Assembly: GCA_038728085.1 (NCBI GenBank)
Contig: JAVYUU010000005.1
Location: 1 to 64,000, forward strand
Direction of reading: 5' to 3'
DNA length: 64,000 nt
DNA from: Candidatus Bathyarchaeia archaeon
Lineage (GTDB): Archaea > Thermoproteota > Bathyarchaeia > Bathyarchaeales > Bathycorpusculaceae
Shown here in pieces: positions 1-8,243 of the stretch. Positions within the stretch are counted from its first letter, which is position 1, and each line of letters begins with the position of its first letter. Below the pieces are notes generated by a model, which ran no database searches, was not told the origin of the DNA, and was given only the letters and a program-made list of their open reading frames with translations. The position numbers and the translations under genes were made by a program.

Positions 1-660
1 TACTGTTAGTATTGAGGTTGTTTGCCATGGTATGTTTGGTAGGATGGGGCTGAACCATGTGAAGAGGGCTGGAACCGCCATGTAGGCTAGGTTTGCTGGG
101 AAGCCGCCTAGGTAGGCGAGGTAGGTGGCTAGGAGGCTTGTGGCTAGGGTTGGTATGAATGTTCGGATTAGGAATTCAGCTATGGCGAGGGCGGATGTTA
201 GGTTTTGGTATTGGGGGATTGTTGGCGTTAGAAGCGCATAGAACAAGCCTATTAGGAGGATGGCGGCTGTTGGTTTGTGTTTGCCTACCGTTTGGGCTAG
301 GTAAGCCCTTGAGATTTCGTTTGCCAAGAGAGGCGCTAACAGGAATGGGAAGTATAGGGCTAGTGCTCTTGGCGTCCAAACTAGGGCGTTTCTGCCGAAG
401 CCCATGAAAAACGCCATAAAAATGGAAAGGAAGACTTGGAAGACTGCGATTATTGTGGCTATTTGGATTAGGGTTTTGTCTGTTTTCAGAATGTTGGTTT
501 GGGAATGTTTAGCGGTGAAAAGTGTTAATGGGATTATGGATGCCCATAGAATGGCGTCTACAATAAAAATCATTTCGCCCCTAAAGGCATATGGAACAAG
601 CATGTTGGTGAGTAGATAAACGGTTAAGATTAGAACGGAAACCGTGAATATGTACCTCAT
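1..660 (-). CDS. Polytopic membrane protein, partial (cut by window edge)
   Basis: An open minus-strand frame runs from an ATG at 660 (first residues MRYIFTVSVL) off the left edge, giving 220 codons without a stop. Almost the whole visible part is hydrophobic, with roughly six to seven membrane segments separated by short polar turns, so it is an integral membrane protein. No family motif was recognised. It lies 3' of the TasA-like genes on the same strand, about 75 bases beyond the stop of the 736-1323 gene, so it could be co-transcribed and help export or anchor those secreted proteins; that is only inference. Codon use is strikingly rich in A and C in the sense direction. Confidence 0.7.
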   Translation of the reverse strand, partial: MRYIFTVSVLILTVYLLTNMLVPYAFRGEMIFIVDAILWASIIPLTLFTAKHSQTNILKTDKTLIQIATIIAVFQVFLSIFMAFFMGFGRNALVWTPRALALYFPFLLAPLLANEISRAYLAQTVGKHKPTAAILLIGLFYALLTPTIPQYQNLTSALAIAEFLIRTFIPTLATSLLATYLAYLGGFPANLAYMAVPALFTWFSPILPNIPWQTTSILTV

Positions 661-735
661 CTTGCCCTATTCCAGACGAATATTCAAGTGAAATTAAAAA
701 TAAAAGGGAAAATATGTGGGAACGCTTTGGAGCGT

Positions 736-1323
736 CTATTCTACCATGTTCCACTGGACGACGTCAACTGATATCGTGAACGTGTATGTTGTGCCCGGCG
801 TTGCTGATTGTTTGATGTGTATTCTTAGGCTCCATTCAACATATTTGCCTGGATGTACTTGTTTGTTTTCTCCGTCTATGTACATGAAGTTTGCGTCTGG
901 TTTGCCGTCTCCATCTAGGTCTATGTCAACCCATTCACTATCAACCAGTTCTATTTTTGTGCCGTTGGCTAGTATCACTACTGGTGTTTGCATGAACCAT
1001 GGTATGGTTCCAGTGTTTTCTATATCGCATGTAAATTTAACCGTGTAAGATGGATATGCGTTTCTAATTGTAACGTAAGCATAATGAGGGTCTTCTTTGT
1101 CTATTGAACAGAAGCATTGGGCTACATCCTTCGTGTAGCCTGGGTCTTTGCCCTCATCGTTGCAATACCAAGTTACGATGGCTGCGTCTAATTCACCTGT
1201 TTCTACTTCACCTCTAACGCGTATACATTCTGACCAGTGGGCGTAGCTGAAGCCTACAATCGCTAATGCAACTAGCACTATTGTGGCGATGGCTGGGATT
1301 GAGGTTTTCTTTTTAAGCATCAT
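736..1323 (-). CDS. TasA/camelysin-like secreted protein
   Basis: 195 residues. It begins with a lysine-rich start and a hydrophobic signal segment (about residues 8-27) ending near SYAHWSECIRVRGEVETGEL. The 'AHW...V.G.V.TG.L' context after the signal peptide is typical of SipW-dependent TasA/camelysin-like proteins, which form extracellular fibres or surface layers in bacteria and have archaeal homologues. The remainder is a beta-rich domain with 'NTGTIPW' and a calcium-like DLDGDGKPD loop. It is 32 bases downstream of the paralogue at 1356-1910 and probably shares its transcript. It contains several cysteines (for example CFCS), unlike its neighbour, so disulphides are possible. Function beyond secretion is inferred. 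Confidence 0.72.
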   Translation of the reverse strand: MMLKKKTSIPAIATIVLVALAIVGFSYAHWSECIRVRGEVETGELDAAIVTWYCNDEGKDPGYTKDVAQCFCSIDKEDPHYAYVTIRNAYPSYTVKFTCDIENTGTIPWFMQTPVVILANGTKIELVDSEWVDIDLDGDGKPDANFMYIDGENKQVHPGKYVEWSLRIHIKQSATPGTTYTFTISVDVVQWNMVE

Positions 1324-1355
1324 GGGCTATCACCCGTTTGCTTTGGAGTTTAATC

Positions 1356-1910
1356 CTAAGCGTTCCAGTTGACCCACTCGAACCGTGCCCAGAAGCCCAT
1401 CCAAGCATTCTGGGGCATTACCTCGCCTTGTGCATTTTCTTGCTCGAAGTGTATCGTTAGCCACAGCACCACCGAGTCGCCTGGGTCGAGTTGCTCAATG
1501 CTTCCGGGAACACCATCTCCGTTGCCATCAACTCCAATGAACTCGCACTTAAGTACTTTAATCCAAGGTAGCAGGTTAGTGCTTCCTTCCTCTAATCCCC
1601 ATTTCCAATCATACAGTTTAACTGGTATCGTCCCAGTGTTTGTAACGTCAATCGTCATGTTCACGGTTAAGCATGGATAGACATTGGTCAAGTTAACCCA
1701 CAAACAGCCATCCTCAATCTCATAATCAAGCTCAGCGACAGGCTTTGTCTGAATCAACTCGCCTTCAAAGGACCATTCTAAGTCAAGATAACCAGTAGTA
1801 ATCTCACCCTCAATATAGACAGTTGCGGTCCAGTGGGCGTAGGCGAATCCCGCTATGCCTAGTGCGATTATCAATATTGCAAATGTTGCCATCAACTTCT
1901 TAGTATCCAT
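1356..1910 (-). CDS. TasA/camelysin-like secreted protein
   Basis: 184 residues, ATG start preceded by a strong purine-rich Shine-Dalgarno region. Residues 5-27 form a signal segment ending in FAYAHWTATVYIEGEITTGY, the same post-signal pattern as the following gene. The mature part contains 'NTGTIPVKLYDW' and a GVDGNGDGVPG loop that looks like a calcium site. It is the first gene of a probable two- or three-gene operon (1910 to 736, possibly continuing to the membrane protein). A 40-nt structured leader element lies 24 bases upstream of the start, and a TATA box lies about 135 bases upstream. Probably an exported surface or fibre protein; the role is inferred from family. Confidence 0.72.
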   Translation of the reverse strand: MDTKKLMATFAILIIALGIAGFAYAHWTATVYIEGEITTGYLDLEWSFEGELIQTKPVAELDYEIEDGCLWVNLTNVYPCLTVNMTIDVTNTGTIPVKLYDWKWGLEEGSTNLLPWIKVLKCEFIGVDGNGDGVPGSIEQLDPGDSVVLWLTIHFEQENAQGEVMPQNAWMGFWARFEWVNWNA

Positions 1911-1933
1911 TTTACCGCATCACTCTCCTTCCT

Positions 1934-1973
1934 CCATTTGGGTATATTTAACGTGCCCCACCCTCGGCACGGG
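1934..1973 (-). promoter_or_regulatory. Conserved structured leader element, copy A
   Basis: On the minus strand this 40-nt block lies between the TATA box and the start of the 1356-1910 gene. It contains a hairpin with stem CGTGCC/GGCACG around a GAGGGTGG loop, followed by an ACCCAAATGG turn next to the ribosome binding site. 38 of 40 positions are identical to copy B at 2785-2824. Upstream, GGTTAGGC (about 2020) can pair with GCCTAACC (about 1976), adding a longer stem. Equal placement before two secreted-protein units suggests a cis-acting mRNA element, but no known riboswitch class was recognised. Confidence 0.6.
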
Positions 1974-2046
1974 TTAGGCCGCGCGGCCCAACCATTCTAT
2001 TATAGCCGGCCCTAAAGCCTAACCAACAATATGTTTAACACCACCC

Positions 2047-2054
2047 CATATAAA
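2047..2054 (-). promoter_or_regulatory. TATA box for the TasA-like operon
   Basis: TTTATATG on the minus strand, about 137 bases upstream of the ATG at 1910. The identical octamer stands before the sister unit at 2890-2897. A start site about 25 bases downstream would place the whole structured leader in the transcript. Confidence 0.55.
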
Positions 2055-2132
2055 CCCCCATGAAACAATAGTCTAGAACAAAAGACTAGAAAAATAAAAG
2101 GAGAAAAAGAACGGGGGGAAACCAGCAGCCCC

Positions 2133-2765
2133 CTAAACAGCCTGAACCACATTAAGCGTTATCGTAAAGCTAATAGACCCCTGATAGCCGCTGCCAGCCC
2201 CAGCATCCATCTCCAGATAGGCGTAAACCGCATACCACTCGCCCGACCCAAAAGCAATCTGCGGCACACCAGCACTCGCATAATCCAACTCATAACCATT
2301 CCAAGCATTCAAAGTATTCTTGAAATACACCACCTGATTCCAAGCCGTAGCCCACTTGCACGGCGCATCCACATCCACGCCTGGAATACCAAAGTAAATA
2401 ACCCCGCCGAGATTATCAGTGTCGCTGGTCACATCAATCCTCATGGACTTAATCTTAACCGGCAAAGTGCCAACATTCTTTATAGCCAAGCCCAAGATAC
2501 CCTTAGCCCCAGCATAAAAGTTCTCCACCGTAATCGTCGCCTCATAAACATAGTTTGGACCCCTATAGCCGCTGGCGATAACGCCCTCAGGAACGAGGAA
2601 AGGATGCATTACAAGTTTCCATTCTTGGTCGACAAGCCACTCCACCGCCACCGTGCCAGTGCTCACCGTCGTATAAACAAACGCCTGCTTCATAAACAGG
2701 GCATAGCTGACACTGGCGCCAAGCAAAGCCACCATCAAAACAGCAAAAACGCTAACAGCCTTCAC
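2133..2765 (-). CDS. Secreted TasA-like or archaeal surface protein
   Basis: 210 residues beginning at a GTG after a GGAGGAGG ribosome binding site. Residues 1-22 are a signal segment (VFAVLMVALLGASVSYA), followed by a beta-rich domain with 'STGTVAVEW' and 'NVGTLPVKIKSM'. The latter matches the 'NTGT(I/L)P' pattern of the two downstream paralogues. It is longer and more diverged than they are and forms its own transcription unit. The promoter and 40-nt leader are nearly the same as those of the 1356-1910 gene, which suggests co-regulation. No enzyme motifs are present; an extracellular structural role is inferred. Confidence 0.68.
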   Translation of the reverse strand: MKAVSVFAVLMVALLGASVSYALFMKQAFVYTTVSTGTVAVEWLVDQEWKLVMHPFLVPEGVIASGYRGPNYVYEATITVENFYAGAKGILGLAIKNVGTLPVKIKSMRIDVTSDTDNLGGVIYFGIPGVDVDAPCKWATAWNQVVYFKNTLNAWNGYELDYASAGVPQIAFGSGEWYAVYAYLEMDAGAGSGYQGSISFTITLNVVQAV

Positions 2766-2784
2766 CCAACCCCCTCCTCCTCAC

Positions 2785-2824
2785 CCATTTGGGTATGTTT
2801 TACGTGCCCCACCCTCGGCACGGG
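2785..2824 (-). promoter_or_regulatory. Conserved structured leader element, copy B
   Basis: Minus-strand leader of the 2133-2765 gene, 20 bases upstream of its GTG. It differs from copy A at only two positions, both in the spacer between the CGTGCC/GGCACG hairpin and the ACCCAAATGGGT hairpin. The flanks (GGCGC...GCGCC and CCAACC...GGTTGG stems) form other helices and are not conserved with copy A, so conservation is confined to the element. Confidence 0.6.
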
Positions 2825-2889
2825 CGGACAGCGGCGCCACCCCCACCAAGCGCCACCATCCAACCGAAAAATGGTTGGTTCAAAAATTC

Positions 2890-2897
2890 CATATAAA
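2890..2897 (-). promoter_or_regulatory. TATA box for the 2133-2765 gene
   Basis: TTTATATG on the minus strand, 125 bases upstream of the GTG start and identical to the octamer at 2047-2054. The spacing from TATA box to leader element is also similar (66 versus 74 bases). Confidence 0.55.
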
Positions 2898-3035
2898 GTT
2901 TAATGGAAAAACATTCTAGAAAAAACATCAACACTCAAACAAAAACCATACCAAAGGTCTAGCCTAAAAGACCTCAACCATTTATAAGCAGCCAAACCTT
3001 AAACCTCTTAACAAACCTCTCCAGAAGGCGTTTCC

Positions 3036-3422
3036 TTGTCAACAAAACTTGAAAGGCTTTTAACGCTTCTCAACGACAACCAATGGCACAGCATAAACGA
3101 AATAGCCGAAACCCTCCAAACAACCCCAGAAAACGCCCAAAAAATAATAGAAATCCTAGCCGAAGCAGACATGATCCAACACAACCCCACAACAAACCAC
3201 ATAAAACTGAACCAAAACTGGAAAACCCTCATAATAAACCAGAAAGAAACAACGCCAGAACAACCACAACAAGCCACAGCCATAGCCACCATAATAATAC
3301 CACCCCAGAAAACGCTAACCATCCAACAAACCCGCATAACAAACCTAACAGACACAAGCCTAGAACTAGAAATCCGCATAAACAAAAAGCTAAGCGAAAT
3401 AGCCATAAACAAAATCCACTAG
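3036..3422 (+). CDS. Small winged-helix protein
   Basis: 128 residues from a TTG start. The first 60 residues read as a winged-helix domain (LLTLLNDNQWHSINEIAETL, then a recognition-helix-like TPENAQKIIEILAEADMIQ). The tail is a threonine- and isoleucine-rich beta region ending in a short basic stretch. A TATA-like TTTATAA sits near 2980. The gene is unusually A/C-rich in its sense strand, unlike the metabolic genes further right. It converges with and overlaps by 4 bases the winged-helix gene at 3419. A transcriptional regulator is likely, but its target is unknown. Confidence 0.6.
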   Translation: MSTKLERLLTLLNDNQWHSINEIAETLQTTPENAQKIIEILAEADMIQHNPTTNHIKLNQNWKTLIINQKETTPEQPQQATAIATIIIPPQKTLTIQQTRITNLTDTSLELEIRINKKLSEIAINKIH

Positions 3423-3706
3423 ACAGACAGAAACTCGTCAGCCTTCTCCAAAATCTTCAAAAGCTCCCGCCCCTTCTCCGTAGTCCTATACAAAACCATG
3501 CCAGCCTCCGGATTAGCCGCAACCCGCTCCAACAAACCCGCATCCAGCAACTCCCGCAAATAACGATTAAAACGCCCAAAATTCAAATTACAACGATACA
3601 TAAGCCTAGTCTTGTTAGCGCCATCCAAAGCCTCCCTCAAAATCTCCCTAATAACCTCAACCCGACTACGCCTACGCCTAATCCCACCTCCCCCACCATC
3701 GCCCAT
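3419..3706 (-). CDS. Winged-helix regulator (ArnR/HTH_45-like)
   Basis: 95 residues if started at the ATG at 3706 (MGDGGGGGIRRRR); the frame is open a further 28 codons upstream, but that part does not look conserved. The core (EVIREILREALDGANKTRLM, YRCNLNFGRFNRYLRELL, GLLERV..., YRTTEKGRELL) matches the small archaeal winged-helix family in which one domain binds DNA and a C-terminal helix dimerises. The glycine run and RRRR patch at the N-terminus are notable. It overlaps the convergent gene at 3422 by four bases. Regulatory target unknown. Confidence 0.72.
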   Translation of the reverse strand: MGDGGGGGIRRRRSRVEVIREILREALDGANKTRLMYRCNLNFGRFNRYLRELLDAGLLERVAANPEAGMVLYRTTEKGRELLKILEKADEFLSV

Positions 3707-3812
3707 GGCAACCACAAACTTAGACACTAAAACCAACAAATGCAAATAAGCACAATCGAATCTAATAAAACTAACCATCAACAAAAGCAAGAAAATAAAA
3801 ATGGAAGAGGAG

Positions 3813-4322
3813 CTACGTCGACGGAGCCACTTTCAAGGCTTCCTGAAACAGCTTCCTAGTAGCCGTTATCCGAGCCTTCTGCGCCAGCACATCCGCCGTG
3901 ACGAGATCCAAAGCCTCCTCTGGACACCACTTAACACACTGGGGGCCGTCAGGCTTATCCTTGCATAAATCGCAGACAAAAACCACCTTCTTGTCCGGAT
4001 GAAGCATAATCGCCCCATAATCGCAAGCCTCAATGCACCATCCGCAGCCATTGCACTTATCCTCATCCACTAATATGGTGCCGTTCTCCTCAGACTGGGT
4101 TAAGGCATCCCTTGGACATGCAGCCACACACGGCGGATCCTCACAAAGCCGGCAGGTGATGGAAACATTAACCAGCGGATTAAGCCTAACAACCCTAATC
4201 CTAGACTTCAGCGGATTAAAAGCCTTCTCCTTAGTCCAAGAACAAATGTACTCGCAGACCTGGCAGCCAACACACTTGTCCGGATCAACCGAAACAAACT
4301 TTCTCTCATGAATCTTAACCAT
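3813..4322 (-). CDS. 4Fe-4S electron-transfer protein paired with AOR
   Basis: 169 residues with four cysteine clusters: CVGCQVCEYIC, CRLCEDPPCVAAC, CNGCGWCIEAC and CDLCKDKPDGPQCVKWC. This is the four-cluster arrangement of HycB/DmsB-type ferredoxin subunits. The start is 12 bases downstream of the AOR stop, so the two genes form an operon. It likely passes electrons between the tungsten enzyme and a ferredoxin or another acceptor in the cytoplasm. No signal peptide is present. The C-terminal 30 residues lack cysteines and may contact AOR. Confidence 0.88.
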   Translation of the reverse strand: MVKIHERKFVSVDPDKCVGCQVCEYICSWTKEKAFNPLKSRIRVVRLNPLVNVSITCRLCEDPPCVAACPRDALTQSEENGTILVDEDKCNGCGWCIEACDYGAIMLHPDKKVVFVCDLCKDKPDGPQCVKWCPEEALDLVTADVLAQKARITATRKLFQEALKVAPST

Positions 4323-4334
4323 AACACCGCCCTC

Positions 4335-6197
4335 CTAAGCCTTTCGTATTTTCGCCTCCACAATGGGGATCAAGTCATCTATGCCCAACTGTCTGAGCTT
4401 TTCAGGCGTCGGTACGCCATCCCTAGTCCAACCCCTCACCTCATAGTAGTCATCCAACATCAAATCAAGCTCCTCCTTACTGACATAGGCGCCCTTAGAC
4501 GGACCCTCATCTGGAATCGGCACATTCATAACCTTCCACGGCAACGTGTCATCCTTGCGGCTTAAGCCCTCCCGCACATTAATGACCCTGGCAAGATTAT
4601 TGATCCGCTCACCCTTCAAGCGCATCTCCTCAGGCGTCGTCTCCCAACCAGTCACAAGCGTGTAAAGCTTAGCCAAATCCTCAAACTCCTTGTAGTAGGT
4701 GCCCCTTGAGAACTTGCAGATAATCAGCGAGTCAATAACCGTGTAAACGTCCTCAAGATCCTTGACATATTTAGCTCTGCCCTTCTCATACTTCAGCCTA
4801 TTAAACTTGCCCTTCACATCGAAGGCATAAGCACCATGCCTATTGTGGTCGGCGCCACGGAAGGACACGGCGAAGCCTAAAGCCGCCGTCTTTAAGCAGC
4901 GCAGGTCATACCCCGTAACCTCAACACCCTTAATGTGCTGGGCAAGCTTCTCAGCACCCTTGCCAATCTTCTCAGCCGCAATCTTCACACCCTCAGCCAG
5001 AATGTCGCCGATACCCTCCCGCTTGCCAATCTTCTCGATAAGCTTCACCATCGCCTCATGATTGCCAAAACGAGCCTCAATACCATCAGTATCCTTGACA
5101 GTTAAAATGCCATTCTCAAAACAGTCCATGGCAAAACCAACGATCACACCAGCGCTAATAGAGTCTATCCCATAATAGTTGCAGAGCTCACAACCCTTAA
5201 TAATGGCGTCAAGGCGATCAACCCCACAGTAGGGACCCATAGCCCACAAAGGCTCATATTCAACCCTTGCCATAGCCCCCTTATACGGCCCCTCATTGAC
5301 AATGCAAATGTGCTCGCAGCGCATGGCACAAGAACTACAGCCGATAATTTTGGCTACATACCGCTCGTTCAAGTATTCACCGCTAACCTTCTCAGCAGCC
5401 TCGAAATGAGCGTTATTATAGTTGCGGGTCGGCATACAGTGCAGAGCATTGTGCACCAAAACGTTCTCAGGAGTGCCTAAAGTCCTATACTTCTTTGTGG
5501 CAGGCCCCTTCATCCTCTCATGAAATTCCTTAACAAACTCTAGAAACTCGTCAGGTTTAGCAACCATAACATCCTTTGTCCCGCGAACAGCAATAGCCTT
5601 CAAATTCTTCGATCCCATAACAGCGCCAAGACCGCATCTACCAGCAGCCCTGGACTTCTCGTTGATTATACAAGCTATCCGCACAAGCTTCTCCCCAGCA
5701 GGTCCAATGGCAGCCACGCGGATATAGTAGTCTCCCAACTCCTCCTTTATCATGTCTTCAGTTTCAGCAGGCGACCTACCCCACAGGTGGGAGGCATCCA
5801 AGATCTGAACAGAATCGTCGTCAATCCACACGTAGACAGGCTTTTCAGCCCTTCCATGGAATATGACGCCGTCATAGCCAGCCCGCTTTAGCTCCGTGCC
5901 AAAACTGCCATGGGACTTAGCCTCAGCGATACCATAACTCTGCGGAGACTTAGCCACAAAAGCATGGCCATTGCCACCGGTGGGCCAAACAGTGCCGGAG
6001 GTTGGCCCGGTTGTCAAAACCAGCGGGTTTTCAGGGCTGAAGGGGTCAACACCCGCCTTTGAATAGTCAAGCCACAATCGCATTCCAAGACCTATGCCGC
6101 CAATGTATTTTTTGGCATACTCCTCGTTTAAGGGTTCAACACGCGTCTTCCCCGTCGTCAAGTCCACATGAAGAATTCTGCCAGCATAGCCATACAA
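4335..6197 (-). CDS. aor: Aldehyde ferredoxin oxidoreductase (tungsten enzyme)
   Basis: 620 residues, the usual AOR length. It oxidises aldehydes to acids with a tungstopterin and one [4Fe-4S] cluster, giving low-potential electrons to ferredoxin. Family features seen are the N-terminal MYGYAGRILHVDLTTG, the GPTSG...PTGGNGHAF pterin-binding region, the AGRCGLGAVMGSKNLKAI segment, and the cluster ligands in IGCSSCAMRC near residues 290-300 with a distal Cys in the C-terminal half. The start is a TTG with GGAGG about 10 bases upstream. A TATA-like TTAATATATC lies near 6250. Cotranscribed with the ferredoxin-like gene at 3813. Substrate cannot be told from sequence. Confidence 0.93.
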   Translation of the reverse strand: MYGYAGRILHVDLTTGKTRVEPLNEEYAKKYIGGIGLGMRLWLDYSKAGVDPFSPENPLVLTTGPTSGTVWPTGGNGHAFVAKSPQSYGIAEAKSHGSFGTELKRAGYDGVIFHGRAEKPVYVWIDDDSVQILDASHLWGRSPAETEDMIKEELGDYYIRVAAIGPAGEKLVRIACIINEKSRAAGRCGLGAVMGSKNLKAIAVRGTKDVMVAKPDEFLEFVKEFHERMKGPATKKYRTLGTPENVLVHNALHCMPTRNYNNAHFEAAEKVSGEYLNERYVAKIIGCSSCAMRCEHICIVNEGPYKGAMARVEYEPLWAMGPYCGVDRLDAIIKGCELCNYYGIDSISAGVIVGFAMDCFENGILTVKDTDGIEARFGNHEAMVKLIEKIGKREGIGDILAEGVKIAAEKIGKGAEKLAQHIKGVEVTGYDLRCLKTAALGFAVSFRGADHNRHGAYAFDVKGKFNRLKYEKGRAKYVKDLEDVYTVIDSLIICKFSRGTYYKEFEDLAKLYTLVTGWETTPEEMRLKGERINNLARVINVREGLSRKDDTLPWKVMNVPIPDEGPSKGAYVSKEELDLMLDDYYEVRGWTRDGVPTPEKLRQLGIDDLIPIVEAKIRKA

Positions 6198-6407
6198 CTC
6201 AATTTTCCTCCATCACTTTTAACGAGAATTAGATTAACTTATGCAGTTGATATATTAAGGTATCTATCAACTTTTCCAAACATCAAACATCCGAGTAAAT
6301 CATGGCTGAATCAGAGCGCTTGAAGTTCACATTCTCTTTTAGGATTTTCGATAACGCTTAAATGAGAGAGAAAAGGCTATCTCTGAGAGCAACCTTGGCT
6401 GGTAGCT

Positions 6408-6638
6408 GTGGTGGAGGCGAAACTTGCAAGTTTCAAGGAAAGATACAAGCGGTTCTTGAAAGATGGCAGTGAAGATCCAATGGCACTTAAAGCGGAGGCG
6501 GAGAGACTTCTCACCGAGACCAAAGCTCATGGCGACCAGAGCTTAGCGGAGGAACTCGAGGAAATCCTAATAGACTTAACTTTTTCAGTTGAAGAGGCAA
6601 AATGCCGCTGTCACATGGCAAATCGTTGCAGATGCTAA
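6408..6638 (+). CDS. Small protein with Cys/His-rich C-terminus
   Basis: 76 residues from a GTG start. Mostly charged helix (KERYKRFLKDGSEDPMALKA, AEELEEILIDLTF), ending in AKCRCHMANRCRC, where four Cys and one His could hold a metal or cluster. It converges on the fumarate-reductase-like gene. No family was recognised. Length, helical pattern and Cys-rich tail favour a real gene, but nothing else proves it. Confidence 0.5.
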   Translation: MVEAKLASFKERYKRFLKDGSEDPMALKAEAERLLTETKAHGDQSLAEELEEILIDLTFSVEEAKCRCHMANRCRC

Positions 6639-6664
6639 AGATGCAATGGGCGCATGATAAGATT

Positions 6665-8230
6665 TTACAAGGCTTCCCTCAGAATTTCAAGGATATCCTT
6701 GACGGCTATTTTGTCCTCCACTTCCAGAACTTTAACGGCGTCTTCCAGGGTTGTTATGCAGAATGGACACGCTACGGCTATGACTTCCACGCCTAGTTCC
6801 AGAGCCTCCCTAACACGGTTCACGCAAGGCCTCTTCTCCAGTGGGGCTTCTTCTGTCCAGACTCTGCCAGCCCCGCCACCGCAGCAGAAGCTTGCTTCTC
6901 TTGTGCGTTTCATTTCGACAAATTCCAAGCCGCTTATGGACTGGAGTATGTGTCTTGGCTCCTCATAGATTTGGTTTCGTTTCCCAAGGAAGCATGGATC
7001 ATGGTAGGCAACCCGCTTTGGATAGGGCTTTGATGGTTTAAGTTTACCCTTGTCTATGGCTTCAGCCAAGAACTGCGTATAATGCTGAACGTTTAGGCCT
7101 AAATCCTTGTAGGGCTTTTCGTTTTTGAATGTGTTGTAGCAGTGGGGTGAAATCGTCAAAACCCGGTTTGCGTTAAACTTTTGGAAAATAGCCACGTTAT
7201 GTTCTGCAAGCATTTCGAATAAGCCTTTCTCGCCCATGCGGAGGATATGATCTCCACAGCACCATTCCTCCTCGCCTAAAGTGGCATAATCAATGCCCAG
7301 CTTTTCCAGCAAAACCGCCATGGCTCTGGCGGCCTCTCGATTCCGCACGTCATAGGCTGTTGAACAGCAGACGAAATAGAGCACATCCGCCTTCGCCACG
7401 TTTGGATAGGCCTTAACATTTAAGCCTTCAGCCCATGCCATCCGCCTGCTCTGATGAGTTCCCATAGGATTATGGTATTTTATCACGCTCTCAAGGACGT
7501 CCTTAACAGTTCTCGGGATCATGCCCGCTTCCACCAAGAGGCTGCGGTTTTCAACCACAGAGTTCGCACAATTGACAAGTTTTGGACAGAAAAGTGTGCA
7601 GGAATTACAGGAAGTGCATAGCCAAACGTTGTCAGCCACAACCTTAAGCCTCCCATCTAAACCCTCGTCTCTCGAATCGGCGATAAACCTGTAATTGGCT
7701 GTTAAGGCTGAAGGGCCGAGGAACTTCTCGTCTATGGCGGCTGGGCAAGCGGAATAGCAGATTGAGCATTTTGTGCAGAGCGTCAAGTCCCAGTACCTCT
7801 TTAAGTCTTCGGGAGACTGAATGAACTCTTCAGACCTTTTGAAGGCTTCAGGAGGCTTAACCAGCACATTTCTGACTTTCCTAAGGTTCTGGAAGAAGGG
7901 CTGAATGTCCACAACTAAGTCCTTTATAACTGGAAGGTTTGACAGGGGCTCAATAACCACAGTGTCGGCGTTTAGGTCTAACACTTGTGTATAGCATGCC
8001 AGCATAGGCTTGCCGTTAACGTTTACGGCGCAACTCCCACAGATCCCCATCCTACAAGAATGCCTGAACGTAAGGGTCTCATCCAAATTCTCCTTAATAT
8101 AGTTAAGCACGTCGAGGACTGTCGTCCCACGGCGAATCGGCACCATATAAGTGGAAACATAACTCCTTCCAGTGTCTGGGTCATATCTGCGAACCCGGAA
8201 CTCAACAACCTTCACAACCTCACCGTTCAT
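6665..8230 (-). CDS. tfrB: Fumarate reductase iron-sulfur/CCG subunit (TfrB-like)
   Basis: 521 residues. The N-terminal 240 residues are SdhB/FrdB-like: a [2Fe-2S] site (CRMGICGSCAVNVNGKPMLAC) and two ferredoxin-type motifs (CTKCSICYSACP, CTSCNSCTLFCP). The C-terminal half is HdrB-like with two CCG repeats (EEWCCGDHI with HDPCFLGKRN, and SFCCGGGAGRVW with ACPFCITTLED). This fusion is the layout of the methanogen thiol:fumarate reductase subunit B, which couples CoM/CoB thiol oxidation to fumarate reduction in the cytoplasm. No membrane anchor gene is adjacent. It lies 13 bases after the flavoprotein gene. The donor here is unknown: a thiol, or a quinone-independent partner. Confidence 0.88.
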   Translation of the reverse strand: MNGEVVKVVEFRVRRYDPDTGRSYVSTYMVPIRRGTTVLDVLNYIKENLDETLTFRHSCRMGICGSCAVNVNGKPMLACYTQVLDLNADTVVIEPLSNLPVIKDLVVDIQPFFQNLRKVRNVLVKPPEAFKRSEEFIQSPEDLKRYWDLTLCTKCSICYSACPAAIDEKFLGPSALTANYRFIADSRDEGLDGRLKVVADNVWLCTSCNSCTLFCPKLVNCANSVVENRSLLVEAGMIPRTVKDVLESVIKYHNPMGTHQSRRMAWAEGLNVKAYPNVAKADVLYFVCCSTAYDVRNREAARAMAVLLEKLGIDYATLGEEEWCCGDHILRMGEKGLFEMLAEHNVAIFQKFNANRVLTISPHCYNTFKNEKPYKDLGLNVQHYTQFLAEAIDKGKLKPSKPYPKRVAYHDPCFLGKRNQIYEEPRHILQSISGLEFVEMKRTREASFCCGGGAGRVWTEEAPLEKRPCVNRVREALELGVEVIAVACPFCITTLEDAVKVLEVEDKIAVKDILEILREAL

Positions 8231-8243
8231 GGAACCTCACCCC

